A stretch of 35,031 nt of DNA from an uncultured Prevotellaceae bacterium (lineage in GTDB: Bacteria > Bacteroidota > Bacteroidia > Bacteroidales > Bacteroidaceae): NCBI GenBank assembly GCA_900318305.1, contig ONKB01000021.1, positions 1 to 35,031 of the forward strand. Reading direction: 5' to 3'. Under the pieces are notes generated by a model, which was given only the letters and a program-made list of their open reading frames with translations, made no database searches and was not told where the DNA came from. Both the position numbers and the translations under genes were made by a program. Positions 16,131-25,277 of the stretch are shown piece by piece. Within the stretch, counting starts at the first letter, position 1, and each line of letters begins with the position of its first letter.

Positions 16131-18605
16131 TCATCGTCTGCGTGCCAACTGCCGTACAATACTGCAAAAGGACTCAGCAGCTTCAAGGTCCTCTATATTC
16201 AGATGCATGCGATAGCGCCAATAATGACGAGGATTAGCTGGGTCGTTAATCAATTCGGATGCCATATCAGGATTACATAGCGAGGCATCTATGGCAAGCC
16301 AATCCTGAAGCGCAACAATACACAATAGCGAAGGACTCTCCATATGCCAGCGAATAATGTTACATGCCATCTCAGACGACAACTCTTGCGGAGCATCACC
16401 ATATCCACCCATACGTTGTTGGTAAAAACAAGTAGCATCATCATGGTGTCTGCTCCACCATAACCTAAGAGGCTCCATGTCGTGAGTCGTTATAGTATCT
16501 ACGGAGCGATATGGATTATTTGGCAACCAGCTGAATCTTCCTTCGTTGCGTTTAGGCATACTCTGTACTTCAAGAGAAAGGATACGAAAACGTTCCAGTA
16601 CACCATGAACACAATCAGGAACCATACCGAGATCCTCTGCACATACCAACATCGGTGTAGAGTATACTGCACAGGGCAGACGCCTTAAGCCCTCATTTGC
16701 CCAGAAATCATTGTGACGCTGATAGAAATAATGATAGTGGATACGATCATATGATTCGCGGTCTTGCTGTGACAACATTAAATACTGCTTTGTACTTTGT
16801 CCACTGACAGCGGGATGATAAAACTCTGGTTTCCATCTGTCTCGAATAAACAAAACGTTCCATGGTTCATCATTTCCCGGCTCAACACATTCAGCCAACG
16901 GCTTTCTGAAACCATTGGAGAATATCTCGTCCTCTGTCATCGGCAAATCGGGCAGAAAATGGCCTAACCTGCCATCTGAAGTACCATAGGGAATCTGCCA
17001 GATGCGAAAGAATCCCAATACATGATCTATACGGTAAGCATCAAAGAAACGTGACATAAACTGGAGGCGGCATTTCCACCAAATGCCACCATCGCGGAGA
17101 ATATTCTCCCAGTTATATGTCGGGAAACCCCAATTCTGTCCTTTTTCCGAAAAGAAATCAGGGGGTGCCCCTGCCTGTCCGTCAAAATGGAAATACTGAG
17201 GATTATACCATGCCGTAGCACTGTCACGGCTAACCCCAATAGGCATATCACCCTTGAGGATAACATGATTTCTGCGAGCCTCATGATGCACTTTTTCAAG
17301 CTGACTGATCAGTAAATACTGCACCCATGCATAGAACTTTACTCTCTTCTGATACTCTTTTCGCTGCATAAGGCAATTAAGTTTTGCCTCATTATACTCT
17401 CTACAATCCGGCCATGTCCTAAAATCTGCCGTCTTATAGATGTCCTGTAATACACGGAAATAGATATACGGCTTAAGATCGCCACCTAAGATATTTTCAT
17501 CAATTTCTATCTCTTTTTTATGCTCATCATACCAGGCATAAAGATACTCGCTCTTGAGTTGGTTAACTGCCTCGTAATCGACAAGAGGCAATTGGTTGAG
17601 TTTTTTTCGTCTTGCCTCAAAACGACGTTGCAAAGCCTTATCGGTGAGTTTGCCCAAGGCATTGAGGTCGGCATACATCGGATGCAAGGCATAGACAGAT
17701 ATAGCGTTATATGGATAAGAGTCTTCCCAACTGCCAGTGCGCGTAGTATCGTTGATGGGCAGGACTTGGAGAACATTAAGCCCAACTTTATTCGCCCATA
17801 ATACCATTTTCTTCAAATCACCGAAATCGCCTACACCCCAACTTCTTCTGGAACGCAATGAAAATACTGGCACAACAATACCAGCAAGTTTATCATGGTA
17901 TTGCGGCAGGCGCAAGGCCGTATCCTCCATAAGGAATTGCATATCTGAAGAAGAGATGCGAGACTTTTCAAATCGCCTGTTGGGGCCTTCCTCCCAGATA
18001 ACATCATCTGTCTGCAATGATTTCAAAATATATTTATATTCCGAGAAACATGTCAAAGAGGACAGACAAGTGCTGAAAGAATAATTGCCCGCCTTCTCCA
18101 TAATAATGGCCTTGTTCACATCCCAACATCCAAATTCAATTGTACTACCGGTCAAGCAGAGCTGATAACCCTCTGGGCAGACAAAGTCCTGCACCATGAT
18201 ACATATCCCTGACTTGTATTGATGTTGCAAGACCTTGGTTAATGGATATATACAACGTGTGAAGGCTGAGGTATAGCGATAATTGTTCTCATCCCCATTG
18301 GTTATCCAGCGGCAAGTCATCTCAACACCGTCTAAGCTGGGGATGGTAGCATAGTGGCAATAACGTGGCTCTGTGTCTATCATCTCCTCACAACGCCACA
18401 CTTCAAAATAGAAACCAAACATAGTACCTTCACCGACAGGCAACATCCAGTTTCCGCGCCAGACATCACCTTCCTGTCTCTCCAGCCACTCACCACCAGC
18501 ACTTGCAGCATCGTCACAAAGGTCCTGCCATAAGAATTTAATATGGTCCACTGCCTCAAAAGCATGGTATGTCAGCGTAACTACAAAATGTATCTTGGAA
18601 TCCAT
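16131..18605 (-). CDS. malQ: 4-alpha-glucanotransferase (GH77) with N-terminal CBM20-like modules
   Basis: Amylomaltase transfers alpha-1,4-glucan segments between maltodextrins, and in Bacteroidota serves glycogen and maltodextrin turnover in the cytosol. I chose the ATG at 18605, which shares its A with the stop of the lysozyme gene (TGATG); the TTG at 18608 is less likely. Residues about 1-120 form a degenerate starch-binding-like module. Residues about 130-225 are a clearer CBM20, containing LTGSTIEFGCWDVNKAI. The GH77 barrel begins near 240 with GIVVPVFSLRSRRSWGVGDF. DAYRIDHVLGFFRIW carries the nucleophile Asp, VCAEDLGMVP the acid/base Glu and TITTHDMEPLRLWW the third carboxylate. No signal peptide. 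Its neighbours are two peptidoglycan hydrolases. Confidence 0.95.
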   Translation of the reverse strand: MDSKIHFVVTLTYHAFEAVDHIKFLWQDLCDDAASAGGEWLERQEGDVWRGNWMLPVGEGTMFGFYFEVWRCEEMIDTEPRYCHYATIPSLDGVEMTCRWITNGDENNYRYTSAFTRCIYPLTKVLQHQYKSGICIMVQDFVCPEGYQLCLTGSTIEFGCWDVNKAIIMEKAGNYSFSTCLSSLTCFSEYKYILKSLQTDDVIWEEGPNRRFEKSRISSSDMQFLMEDTALRLPQYHDKLAGIVVPVFSLRSRRSWGVGDFGDLKKMVLWANKVGLNVLQVLPINDTTRTGSWEDSYPYNAISVYALHPMYADLNALGKLTDKALQRRFEARRKKLNQLPLVDYEAVNQLKSEYLYAWYDEHKKEIEIDENILGGDLKPYIYFRVLQDIYKTADFRTWPDCREYNEAKLNCLMQRKEYQKRVKFYAWVQYLLISQLEKVHHEARRNHVILKGDMPIGVSRDSATAWYNPQYFHFDGQAGAPPDFFSEKGQNWGFPTYNWENILRDGGIWWKCRLQFMSRFFDAYRIDHVLGFFRIWQIPYGTSDGRLGHFLPDLPMTEDEIFSNGFRKPLAECVEPGNDEPWNVLFIRDRWKPEFYHPAVSGQSTKQYLMLSQQDRESYDRIHYHYFYQRHNDFWANEGLRRLPCAVYSTPMLVCAEDLGMVPDCVHGVLERFRILSLEVQSMPKRNEGRFSWLPNNPYRSVDTITTHDMEPLRLWWSRHHDDATCFYQQRMGGYGDAPQELSSEMACNIIRWHMESPSLLCIVALQDWLAIDASLCNPDMASELINDPANPRHYWRYRMHLNIEDLEAAESFCSIVRQLARRR

Positions 18606-19423
18606 CAAAACCTAATATCATTAATCGTATGACCCTCCATAATGCGACTCTGGTCCACATTGCCGTCTATGCCAGGCACTTCACCATGAGAAGTATATTG
18701 CCATATAATATAGGGGTGTTCATCATTGAGCAAAGGTTGGTCATCACGATAAAAAGCTATCATCAGCGGATATTTGTCAAAACCCTCTCCTTGCAGGTAT
18801 TTATTGTAAAAGTTAACAAAGGTATATAGTATCGGTTTGCATCCATAGTGTTTCTCAACTGCCTGCATGAACTGGTGAAGGCGGGTGATGAACACTGAAC
18901 GACTTCCATTGATACGTTCCACATCAATGATGGGTATAAGGTCTTGCTCACTTTTCTTCACCACAGAGGTCATATTCGCCAACTGTTCACTGACTGTTGA
19001 ATTACTGCGAAAGAAATGATAGCTTCCCGACAGCAAGCCATTTTTGCGAGCCTCGCGGAGATTATATGCATACATATCGTCTTGCAATCCCGAGCCTTCT
19101 GTTGCCTTGATATAAACATAGCCAACCTTTCCTAATGTAGCAACCTCCTTCCAGTCTATCATTCCCTGATAATGGGAAACATCAATACCCTCACGATTAA
19201 GGAAGTCGGCCTCAGAAAGAATCTTCACCTCGTCTTGCTTGCTCAAATCCTGCTGTTTTACTCCTATTGGCACCATCTCATCGGGCATAGGCAATGCCAA
19301 AGCAACAGGCTGACGTTTTTTATCAACTTGTTTTTTCTCCTTTGCCATACCATCAGAAGCAGCAAACAGAAATATCAGGATAATAATCAAGTATTTACTG
19401 AGCACAAGAAATCTTCCGCGCAT
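18605..19423 (-). CDS. GH25 lysozyme-like peptidoglycan hydrolase
   Basis: GH25 enzymes cleave the MurNAc-GlcNAc bond of peptidoglycan. I start at the ATG at 19423 (MRGRFLVLSKYLII...) because the -7 element at 19451-19444 lies inside the longer reading frame that begins at 19465. This start leaves a hydrophobic signal peptide or anchor (about 7-25) and a basic linker. The catalytic domain shows GIDVSHYQGMIDW (Asp about 81), GYVYIKATEG, SYHFFRSN and IPIIDVER (Asp/Glu about 167-169), ending PGIDGNVDQSRI. It is likely periplasmic or envelope-bound. Its stop overlaps the malQ start by one base, so the two are translationally linked. Confidence 0.9.
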   Translation of the reverse strand: MRGRFLVLSKYLIIILIFLFAASDGMAKEKKQVDKKRQPVALALPMPDEMVPIGVKQQDLSKQDEVKILSEADFLNREGIDVSHYQGMIDWKEVATLGKVGYVYIKATEGSGLQDDMYAYNLREARKNGLLSGSYHFFRSNSTVSEQLANMTSVVKKSEQDLIPIIDVERINGSRSVFITRLHQFMQAVEKHYGCKPILYTFVNFYNKYLQGEGFDKYPLMIAFYRDDQPLLNDEHPYIIWQYTSHGEVPGIDGNVDQSRIMEGHTINDIRF

Positions 19424-19443
19424 GATGTACCGGTATATGTATG

Positions 19444-19451
19444 CAAAGATA
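19444..19451 (-). promoter_or_regulatory. -7 element for the GH25-malQ-mltG operon
   Basis: TATCTTTG on the minus strand (19451-19444) matches TAnnTTTG, about 20 bases before the ATG at 19423. The -33 is not obvious. Its position excludes translation from the upstream ATG at 19465. Confidence 0.6.
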
Positions 19452-19512
19452 CGAAAATTCCCCATACACTATATGTCCGCACGAGATATTTAGAAATATT
19501 TGTAATTACTTC

Positions 19513-19558
19513 TGAGAGTTTCTATTTCAAAATTTTTCTCTGACACAGGAAACTCTCA
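19513..19558. promoter_or_regulatory. Operator-like inverted repeat between divergent promoters
   Basis: TGAGAGTTTC (19513-19522) and GAAACTCTCA (19549-19558) are perfect 10-bp inverted repeats separated by 26 bp. They lie between the minus promoter at 19444 and the plus promoter at 19561, the right arm ending two bases before the plus -33 box. This is the geometry of a shared regulator site. The function is inferred from position only. Confidence 0.4.
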
Positions 19559-19560
19559 TC

Positions 19561-19593
19561 TTTGTTATATGTTTGAAAAAAAGTTTATCTTTG
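19561..19593 (+). promoter_or_regulatory. Promoter of the EFR1-nuclease-GNAT operon
   Basis: TTTG (19561-19564) and TATCTTTG (19586-19593) are separated by 21 bp, a good match to the Bacteroidota consensus. The start site would lie near 19600, about 12 bases before the ATG at 19613. Confidence 0.7.
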
Positions 19594-19612
19594 CAACAAC
19601 TATTAATATTGT

Positions 19613-20380
19613 ATGATATTCTGGTTTTCAGGAACAGGCAATTCACAGTGGCTGGCGCAATGTCTACAGGAAGCTACGAAAGAACAAGCATATCAAATCA
19701 CTCATGATTTGATATGCGGAGAGACAACTTTCACACTAAAAAATAACGAACGTATTGGCTTTGTCTTTCCCATACACGGCTGGAACATACCCGATGTAGT
19801 AAGAAGGTTCATAAAAGACTTGACTCTAGCAAATTACAGGGAAAACTATATGTATTTCGCCTGTACTTGTGGCGATGACATGGGAACGACTGAGAAACAA
19901 GCAACATGCTTATTTGCCTCAAAGGGATGGAAACTGCATAGTGCTTTTGCCGTAAGGATGCCCAACACATATGTCTGTCTGCCTGGATTTAACGTTGACC
20001 CAGACAGTATTGAACAAGCAAAAATAAATGCCGCCTTGCAAACAGCAAGAACCATCTGTGAAATGGTCTTAGACAGACGCAGTGGCAAGCACATGACTAT
20101 TCCCGGAAAAATGCCATGGACCAAAACACATGTCATAGGCGGTTTCTTTCGGAAATATCTAATGGATAGCAGACATTTTCACACGACAGACAAATGTATT
20201 GGCTGTGGGAAATGTCAGGAAGTATGTTCCCTGAAAAACATTAACATGGAAGAAGGGCATCCCACATGGGGAAGAGAATGCGCCTTATGCCTGGCATGCT
20301 ATCACCATTGCCCCACACATGCCATAGAATATGGTAAAATGACAAGAAACAAAGGACAATATAAAAATACATTATTATGA
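19613..20380 (+). CDS. EFR1-family flavodoxin-ferredoxin fusion protein
   Basis: The 255-residue cytosolic electron carrier has an N-terminal flavodoxin-like domain (FWFSGTGNSQWLA at about 3-15 is the FMN phosphate loop) and a C-terminal pair of 4Fe-4S clusters: CIGCGKCQEVC followed by CALCLACYHHCP, each a CxxCxxCxxxC set. Such proteins are common in anaerobic Bacteroidota and Firmicutes, and their redox partners are mostly unknown. Its stop overlaps the start of the S1/P1 nuclease gene (ATGA), so the two are coupled in translation. Confidence 0.9.
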   Translation: MIFWFSGTGNSQWLAQCLQEATKEQAYQITHDLICGETTFTLKNNERIGFVFPIHGWNIPDVVRRFIKDLTLANYRENYMYFACTCGDDMGTTEKQATCLFASKGWKLHSAFAVRMPNTYVCLPGFNVDPDSIEQAKINAALQTARTICEMVLDRRSGKHMTIPGKMPWTKTHVIGGFFRKYLMDSRHFHTTDKCIGCGKCQEVCSLKNINMEEGHPTWGRECALCLACYHHCPTHAIEYGKMTRNKGQYKNTLL

Positions 20381-21270
20381 GACAGAAATTATTTTTAATC
20401 TTTATGTTGGTCTTATTTGCCCAGACAGCATTCCCTTGGGGACACTTGGGACATCAAACCATTGTAAAAGTAGCAGAAAAGCATCTAACCCCTCAGGCAC
20501 AAGAGATTATCCAGAACCTGTTACATCACGATTTGAGTGATGATTGTAGTTGGATGGACAGTCACCGCACCGGTGAATGGGCATTTACGAATCACTGGCA
20601 TACACTTTATTTTGACAAAAACCTCAACTACGATCCTAACCCAACACTGACAATTAACAAAAAAACAGGTGTCACCGAGAACAGGGGCGATGCACTCAGC
20701 AGCGCCAATAGGGCTGTTTACACGCTTTCAAACTATAAGAGCCTCGATGACTCTACATTCATGTTCAATCTCAGATGCCTCATTCACATGATTGGCGACA
20801 TGCACTGTCCCACACATAGTCTTATACCTGGCCGCACCAAACTACATACCAACGTACATGACGGACATGAATACTACCCAGTACTCGGCGGTAGCGGTAA
20901 GGTAAAGTACCGCGGCAAGGAATTCAAATCTTTCCATAGCGTATATGACGGCATGCCTAATGTCCTCTGGCCTGGCAAAACCGCTGACCAAGTAGTTGAA
21001 ATAATAGACACAAAAAACAAAAAAGAAATCAAGAAAATTATCGGTCAGAAAAACATGCCACAGTACAATGGATGTTACGACTGTACCATTCCCTTCTACT
21101 CTTGGGCTCATCAGTGTGCAGAAACTTCCATGAAGATATGGGATATCAATCCCGAAATCTACCCAGACCTCAATCCTGCCACTGCTGACCTCTCACGCCC
21201 CATAGTAGAGCAACAGCTTCGCAATGCCGGATACCGTCTGGCTTGGATTCTGAACACCATTCTCAAATAG
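20377..21270 (+). CDS. Secreted S1/P1-type zinc nuclease
   Basis: S1/P1 nucleases are tri-zinc phosphodiesterases that cut single-stranded DNA and RNA and remove 3'-phosphates. The 297 residues begin with a signal peptide ending near TAFP, which would expose the Trp of WGHLGHQTIVKVAEKHL as the mature N-terminus. That Trp and the following His are zinc ligands in the family. Further ligand motifs are SWMDSHR, NHWHTLYF, LIHMIGDMHCPTHS and YSWAHQCAE. Likely periplasmic or extracellular, scavenging nucleotides. It overlaps the EFR1 gene by four bases. Confidence 0.92.
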   Translation: MRQKLFLIFMLVLFAQTAFPWGHLGHQTIVKVAEKHLTPQAQEIIQNLLHHDLSDDCSWMDSHRTGEWAFTNHWHTLYFDKNLNYDPNPTLTINKKTGVTENRGDALSSANRAVYTLSNYKSLDDSTFMFNLRCLIHMIGDMHCPTHSLIPGRTKLHTNVHDGHEYYPVLGGSGKVKYRGKEFKSFHSVYDGMPNVLWPGKTADQVVEIIDTKNKKEIKKIIGQKNMPQYNGCYDCTIPFYSWAHQCAETSMKIWDINPEIYPDLNPATADLSRPIVEQQLRNAGYRLAWILNTILK

Positions 21271-21287
21271 ACCTCATAGCGTCTGCC

Positions 21288-21806
21288 TTGCGACATATCA
21301 GAAGAGCAACCAGTGCTGATGCCCAGCTTATCGCATTATTCTCCGAAAAGGTATTCAACACCTCCTTTCCCGGATTGCTTGACATGGGCATCAGCACTGA
21401 AATTCTTCGACAATTCTACAATGTTGAAGCTATTAGAAACAGTATCTTGGCCCAAGAAGTATACTTCCTGCTTTTTGAACAAGAAGAACTTCTTGGCTAT
21501 GTATCTGTTGAGCCTGTCAGCGAAGAGCTCTGGGTACTCCACAAACTATATGTCTCACCACTTCACCAACGTAAACACATTGGCAACACGCTTATGGATT
21601 ACGCATTGGATTTCATTGGAAAATCTATCACACATCCAATAACCATCAAGCTAAATCTCAACAGATATAACTCTCCAGCCTTACATTTATATCGGGGCAA
21701 AGGATTTAAAGTCATAGGCGAAGACAACGAGCCTCTGGGAGGTTATCCAAGAACAGATTTCGTCATGGCATTAGCTTGTAAACCTAAGAAGGCAGAATGT
21801 CAATAA
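21288..21806 (+). CDS. GNAT family N-acetyltransferase
   Basis: It transfers an acetyl group from acetyl-CoA to an unknown amine. The domain begins at HIRRATSADAQLIALF, and the acetyl-CoA loop is KLYVSPLHQRKHIGNTLMDYA (V-x-x-x-x-[RQ]-x-x-x-[IG]-x pattern), followed by NLNRYNSPALHLYRGKGFKV, the usual beta5 and tail. No ATG exists near the N-terminus. I chose the TTG at 21288, which gives the normal domain length and lies 17 bases past the nuclease stop; a TTG at 21243 would add 15 residues and overlap the nuclease gene. Last gene of its operon, convergent with ispE after 35 bases and without an obvious hairpin between. Confidence 0.82.
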   Translation: MRHIRRATSADAQLIALFSEKVFNTSFPGLLDMGISTEILRQFYNVEAIRNSILAQEVYFLLFEQEELLGYVSVEPVSEELWVLHKLYVSPLHQRKHIGNTLMDYALDFIGKSITHPITIKLNLNRYNSPALHLYRGKGFKVIGEDNEPLGGYPRTDFVMALACKPKKAECQ

Positions 21807-21841
21807 ATATCTTTTCTTACCATAAACCCCAATTACTCCAT

Positions 21842-22675
21842 CTAAATCAAAGAACTTTGATAGACGAAACAATCTTTAAACAATTCTACCATATCATTAT
21901 AAGGTTTATGGTCAAATATGGCAACCACAGTACTTCCACTGCCACTCATAGAGGTATACAACGCCCCCAGTCTCTCTAACATATCACGAATAACCCTTAC
22001 CTGAGGATATTTATCGAATACACTTGGCTCAAAGTCATTGATTATATATCCTTGCCACTCCGTAACAGGTTTCTGCACAGCCTCACGCAAATCCACTGGT
22101 GCCTCTGTGCGGCACATAACTTTAGCATAAGCTTCCTTAGTACTGACAAAGACTGGTGGTTTTATCAACACCAGATACTTATTCTTCAACCCTGGCAGAC
22201 TTACTGGCGTCAACACATTGCCAATCCCTTCGGCAAAAGCAGGTTTATTCTCAACAAAAAACGCACAATCAGCTCCAAACATTGAAAGACGTTGTTTCAT
22301 CTCATCTCCTGTCAACCCCAAGTCAAACTTCTCATTCAGCATTTTCATTATCGTAGCAGCGTCACTGCTACCACCGCCAAGGCCAGCTCCTGAAGGAATT
22401 TTCTTGTCTATATACAAAGAACAAGGCGGCAGATCAAATTCTTTCTGCAATGATGTAAATACACGGACTATCAGATTATCCTTAGGATCTCCAGCAACAG
22501 GAAATCCTATAGAAATCAATTCCCATGGTGCATTACTCATCTTTAGAGGACGTATTTCCAACGTGTCTCTCAAAGGTATTGGGAAAAACACTGTCTCCAA
22601 GTTATGATACCCGTCAGGTCTTGTGTTCAATATATACAAGCCGATATTTATTTTGGCATTCGCATAATCTACCAC
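21842..22675 (-). CDS. ispE: 4-(cytidine 5'-diphospho)-2-C-methyl-D-erythritol kinase
   Basis: IspE phosphorylates CDP-methylerythritol with ATP in the MEP route to isoprenoids. The 277 residues have the GHMP-kinase layout: ANAKINIGLYIL (Lys about 8), the glycine-rich ATP loop PSGAGLGGGSSDAA (about 91-104), FGADCAFFV with the catalytic Asp, and the C-terminal TSMSGSGSTVVAIF. Length agrees with the family. It is the last gene of dnaB-symporter-ispE, 69 bases after the symporter gene. Confidence 0.95.
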   Translation of the reverse strand: MVDYANAKINIGLYILNTRPDGYHNLETVFFPIPLRDTLEIRPLKMSNAPWELISIGFPVAGDPKDNLIVRVFTSLQKEFDLPPCSLYIDKKIPSGAGLGGGSSDAATIMKMLNEKFDLGLTGDEMKQRLSMFGADCAFFVENKPAFAEGIGNVLTPVSLPGLKNKYLVLIKPPVFVSTKEAYAKVMCRTEAPVDLREAVQKPVTEWQGYIINDFEPSVFDKYPQVRVIRDMLERLGALYTSMSGSGSTVVAIFDHKPYNDMVELFKDCFVYQSSLI

Positions 22676-22744
22676 GATCAGAGATTTTATGAATATAGTA
22701 TTGCAAAGTTACGAAAAAACTGCATCACAGATACTGGCAAAGAT

Positions 22745-23680
22745 TCATGCGGAAGGAGCAGTGTTTCTGGCATATATTTTAGCAACGACAGCACCACTGA
22801 TATTATGCCAAACACTAAACAGGGCTCCTGGAATAGTCGCCATAGGATACATGGAAAAATGTATGACAGCAAGACTGCTTGCCAGACCACTGTTTTGCAT
22901 TCCCACCTCAATAGAGATAGCTTTTCGCTTGGGTGATGAAAGTTTCATAGCAGTTCCTATGAAGTATCCTACAGCGAGTCCGCATATATTGTGCAACAGC
23001 ACAACTAAAACAATAATCATTCCGCCGAGCATAAGTTTCTGGGCATTAGCCGCAACGACTATCATGACTATAGCTGTGATAGCAAGGGTCGAGAGAGCCG
23101 GCAAGTAACTAGTCATCTTTTCTGTAAAAATCGGACACAGGCGCTTAATAACAACACCAAAGATAATAGGGAAAATAACCACATACAATATGCTCATGAA
23201 CATATTTGCCATATTGACATCAACATGTTCACCCGCAAGCATCCATGTAAGTAATGGCGTAAGTAACGGGGCAAGCAATGTTGATACGCCTGTCATTCCT
23301 ACAGAAAGAGCAAGGTCACCTTTAGCAAGATAGGTGATTACATTTGAAGCAGTTCCCCCAGGGCAGCAACCAACGAGTATTACACCCAGAGCCAGGGCAT
23401 TGTCAAGAGCAAAAGCCTTTGACAGTATCCATGCCAATAAAGGCATAACCGAGAATTGCAGAATACATCCTATAATAATATCTTTAGGGCGGCTGAATAC
23501 AACACGGAAATCCTGAAGATTGAGGGTGAGTCCCATGCCAAACATCACTACTCCAAGCATATAATTGATAACTGTTGGAGGAATAAGGCGCAATGGTTCT
23601 GGTATTAACAACGCTACTACAGCAGCGACCAGAACTAGTCCACCCATATAGTCAGAGATGAAACAGCAGAGTTTTTTCAT
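22745..23680 (-). CDS. Bile acid:sodium symporter family transporter
   Basis: The 311-residue inner-membrane protein has nine to ten hydrophobic segments. GCCPGGTASNVITYLAKGDLALS (middle of the protein) is the hallmark crossover motif of the BASS/SBF family, and EVGMQNSGLA near the C-terminus is the second. Bacterial members carry various organic anions with sodium; bile acids, pantoate and pyruvate are known family substrates. A bile-acid role would fit a gut host but cannot be read from the sequence. It starts 41 bases after the dnaB stop. Confidence 0.9.
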   Translation of the reverse strand: MKKLCCFISDYMGGLVLVAAVVALLIPEPLRLIPPTVINYMLGVVMFGMGLTLNLQDFRVVFSRPKDIIIGCILQFSVMPLLAWILSKAFALDNALALGVILVGCCPGGTASNVITYLAKGDLALSVGMTGVSTLLAPLLTPLLTWMLAGEHVDVNMANMFMSILYVVIFPIIFGVVIKRLCPIFTEKMTSYLPALSTLAITAIVMIVVAANAQKLMLGGMIIVLVVLLHNICGLAVGYFIGTAMKLSSPKRKAISIEVGMQNSGLASSLAVIHFSMYPMATIPGALFSVWHNISGAVVAKIYARNTAPSA

Positions 23681-23721
23681 CGGAACATACTGCTTGACAA
23701 CAATAACACATCACGAATTCA

Positions 23722-25257
23722 TCAGAATGGCGCATCTGAGGCATTTCCTGCTACAGAAGCAACGTCATCAGAATTTCCGTCTTCACTATTAATGCGTGAG
23801 TCCAACTCAAAAGCCCCCCCGTTATCGGTTTGAATATAACCAGCTGGAACCATATCGTCATCCAGATTCTCAAAACGGGCATATTTTCCTTTGAACGTTA
23901 ACAACACATCACCCACACCTCCGTTACGGTGTTTAGCGATAATAATGTTAGCCTTTCCATGAAGATCAACCCCGTTCTCATCTTTATATATCTTATAATA
24001 CTCAGGACGATGAATAAAACATACAATGTCTGCATCCTGCTCAATAGCACCAGATTCGCGCAAATCACTAAGTTGGGGACGCTTTCCCTCATGACCTTCA
24101 CGCTGCTCAACACTACGATTCAACTGACTCAGGGCGATGATAGGTATATTTAACTCTTTTGCCAGGTTTTTAAGAGAACGGCTAATGATACTGACCTCTT
24201 CTTGACGACTTCCAAAACGATTTCCACTGGCCGTCATAAGTTGAAGGTAATCTATCATCAGAATTTTAATATTATGCTCTCTCACAAGTCGGCGAGCCTT
24301 AGTGCGCAACTCAAATACAGACATGCCAGGGGTATCATCCAAAAATAGAGGCTTACCATAAAGCTGCTTGATACTGTGGTCCAACTGTCCCCACTCATAA
24401 GGCTGAAGCTGGCCGTTGCGTAGTTTCTCACTCTCTATCTCGCAGACATTACTAATGACACGGTTCATCAACTGCACATTGCTCATCTCCAAGGAAAACA
24501 ATGCCATAGGAATTCCCTGATCTATTGCAATCTTCTTTGCCATACTCAACGCAAATGCCGTCTTACCCATTGCAGGTCTTGCAGCTATGATAATGAGATC
24601 GGAGTTCTGCCATCCGCTGGTCATCCTGTCCAAGTCACGGAAACCACAACTGATACCACTCAATCCATCTGGTCGACGAGCAGCCTCACCAACCATCTTG
24701 TATGCAGATTTAACAACTGGGTCAATCTGGGTATAATCTTGCCTTCTGCTTTCCTGAGTTATCTGAAAGAGTTTGGCTTCTGCCTCCTGAAGAAGATTTG
24801 CGACATCAGTAGTCTCATCGAACGCAAGCGTCTGGATATGACTGGATAGAGTTATCAACTGGCGTGCCAAATGCTTTTGGGCAATAATACCAGCATAATA
24901 CTCAACATCTGCTGATCCTGTTACAGTATCACATAATTTCGCAATATACATAGGACCGCCAACATCATCAAGATCACCTGTACTGCGCAGTTTCTCCATA
25001 ACAGTCAGCAAATCAACTGGCTTTCCTTCTATATTAAGGGTACGGATAGCATCATAAATGGTTTGGTGGCGAGGATCATAGAAACTCTCTGGCTTGAGAA
25101 TCTCACTAACCAAGGAGAATGCATCATGCTCAACCATCAAAGCTCCCAGCACAGCTGTTTCCAATTCAAGTGCCTGTGGTTGAAGATGCTTGCCATAATT
25201 CTCTTCTTGAGAGGCAACTTGTTTTCGAGGTCTTTTATATGACTTTTGTTCGGGCAT
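23722..25257 (-). CDS. dnaB: Replicative DNA helicase DnaB
   Basis: DnaB is the hexameric 5'-3' helicase of the replication fork. The 511 residues show the N-terminal primase-binding domain (LQPQALELETAVLGALM at about 25), a linker, and the RecA-like domain: Walker A in AARPAMGKTAFALS (about 225), the Walker B strand KILMIDYLQLMT, and ALSQLNRSVEQR as the arginine-finger/H4 region. A Ser/Asp/Asn-rich C-terminal tail follows. No intein interrupts it. It is the first gene of the minus operon, with the -7 element at 25285-25278. Confidence 0.97.
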   Translation of the reverse strand: MPEQKSYKRPRKQVASQEENYGKHLQPQALELETAVLGALMVEHDAFSLVSEILKPESFYDPRHQTIYDAIRTLNIEGKPVDLLTVMEKLRSTGDLDDVGGPMYIAKLCDTVTGSADVEYYAGIIAQKHLARQLITLSSHIQTLAFDETTDVANLLQEAEAKLFQITQESRRQDYTQIDPVVKSAYKMVGEAARRPDGLSGISCGFRDLDRMTSGWQNSDLIIIAARPAMGKTAFALSMAKKIAIDQGIPMALFSLEMSNVQLMNRVISNVCEIESEKLRNGQLQPYEWGQLDHSIKQLYGKPLFLDDTPGMSVFELRTKARRLVREHNIKILMIDYLQLMTASGNRFGSRQEEVSIISRSLKNLAKELNIPIIALSQLNRSVEQREGHEGKRPQLSDLRESGAIEQDADIVCFIHRPEYYKIYKDENGVDLHGKANIIIAKHRNGGVGDVLLTFKGKYARFENLDDDMVPAGYIQTDNGGAFELDSRINSEDGNSDDVASVAGNASDAPF

Positions 25258-25277
25258 AACATTTTTTTTGCGGAGAG

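Noticed and set aside
18606..18608. TTG start for malQ
   Set aside because: An ATG one codon downstream overlaps the lysozyme stop as TGATG, a common coupled start.
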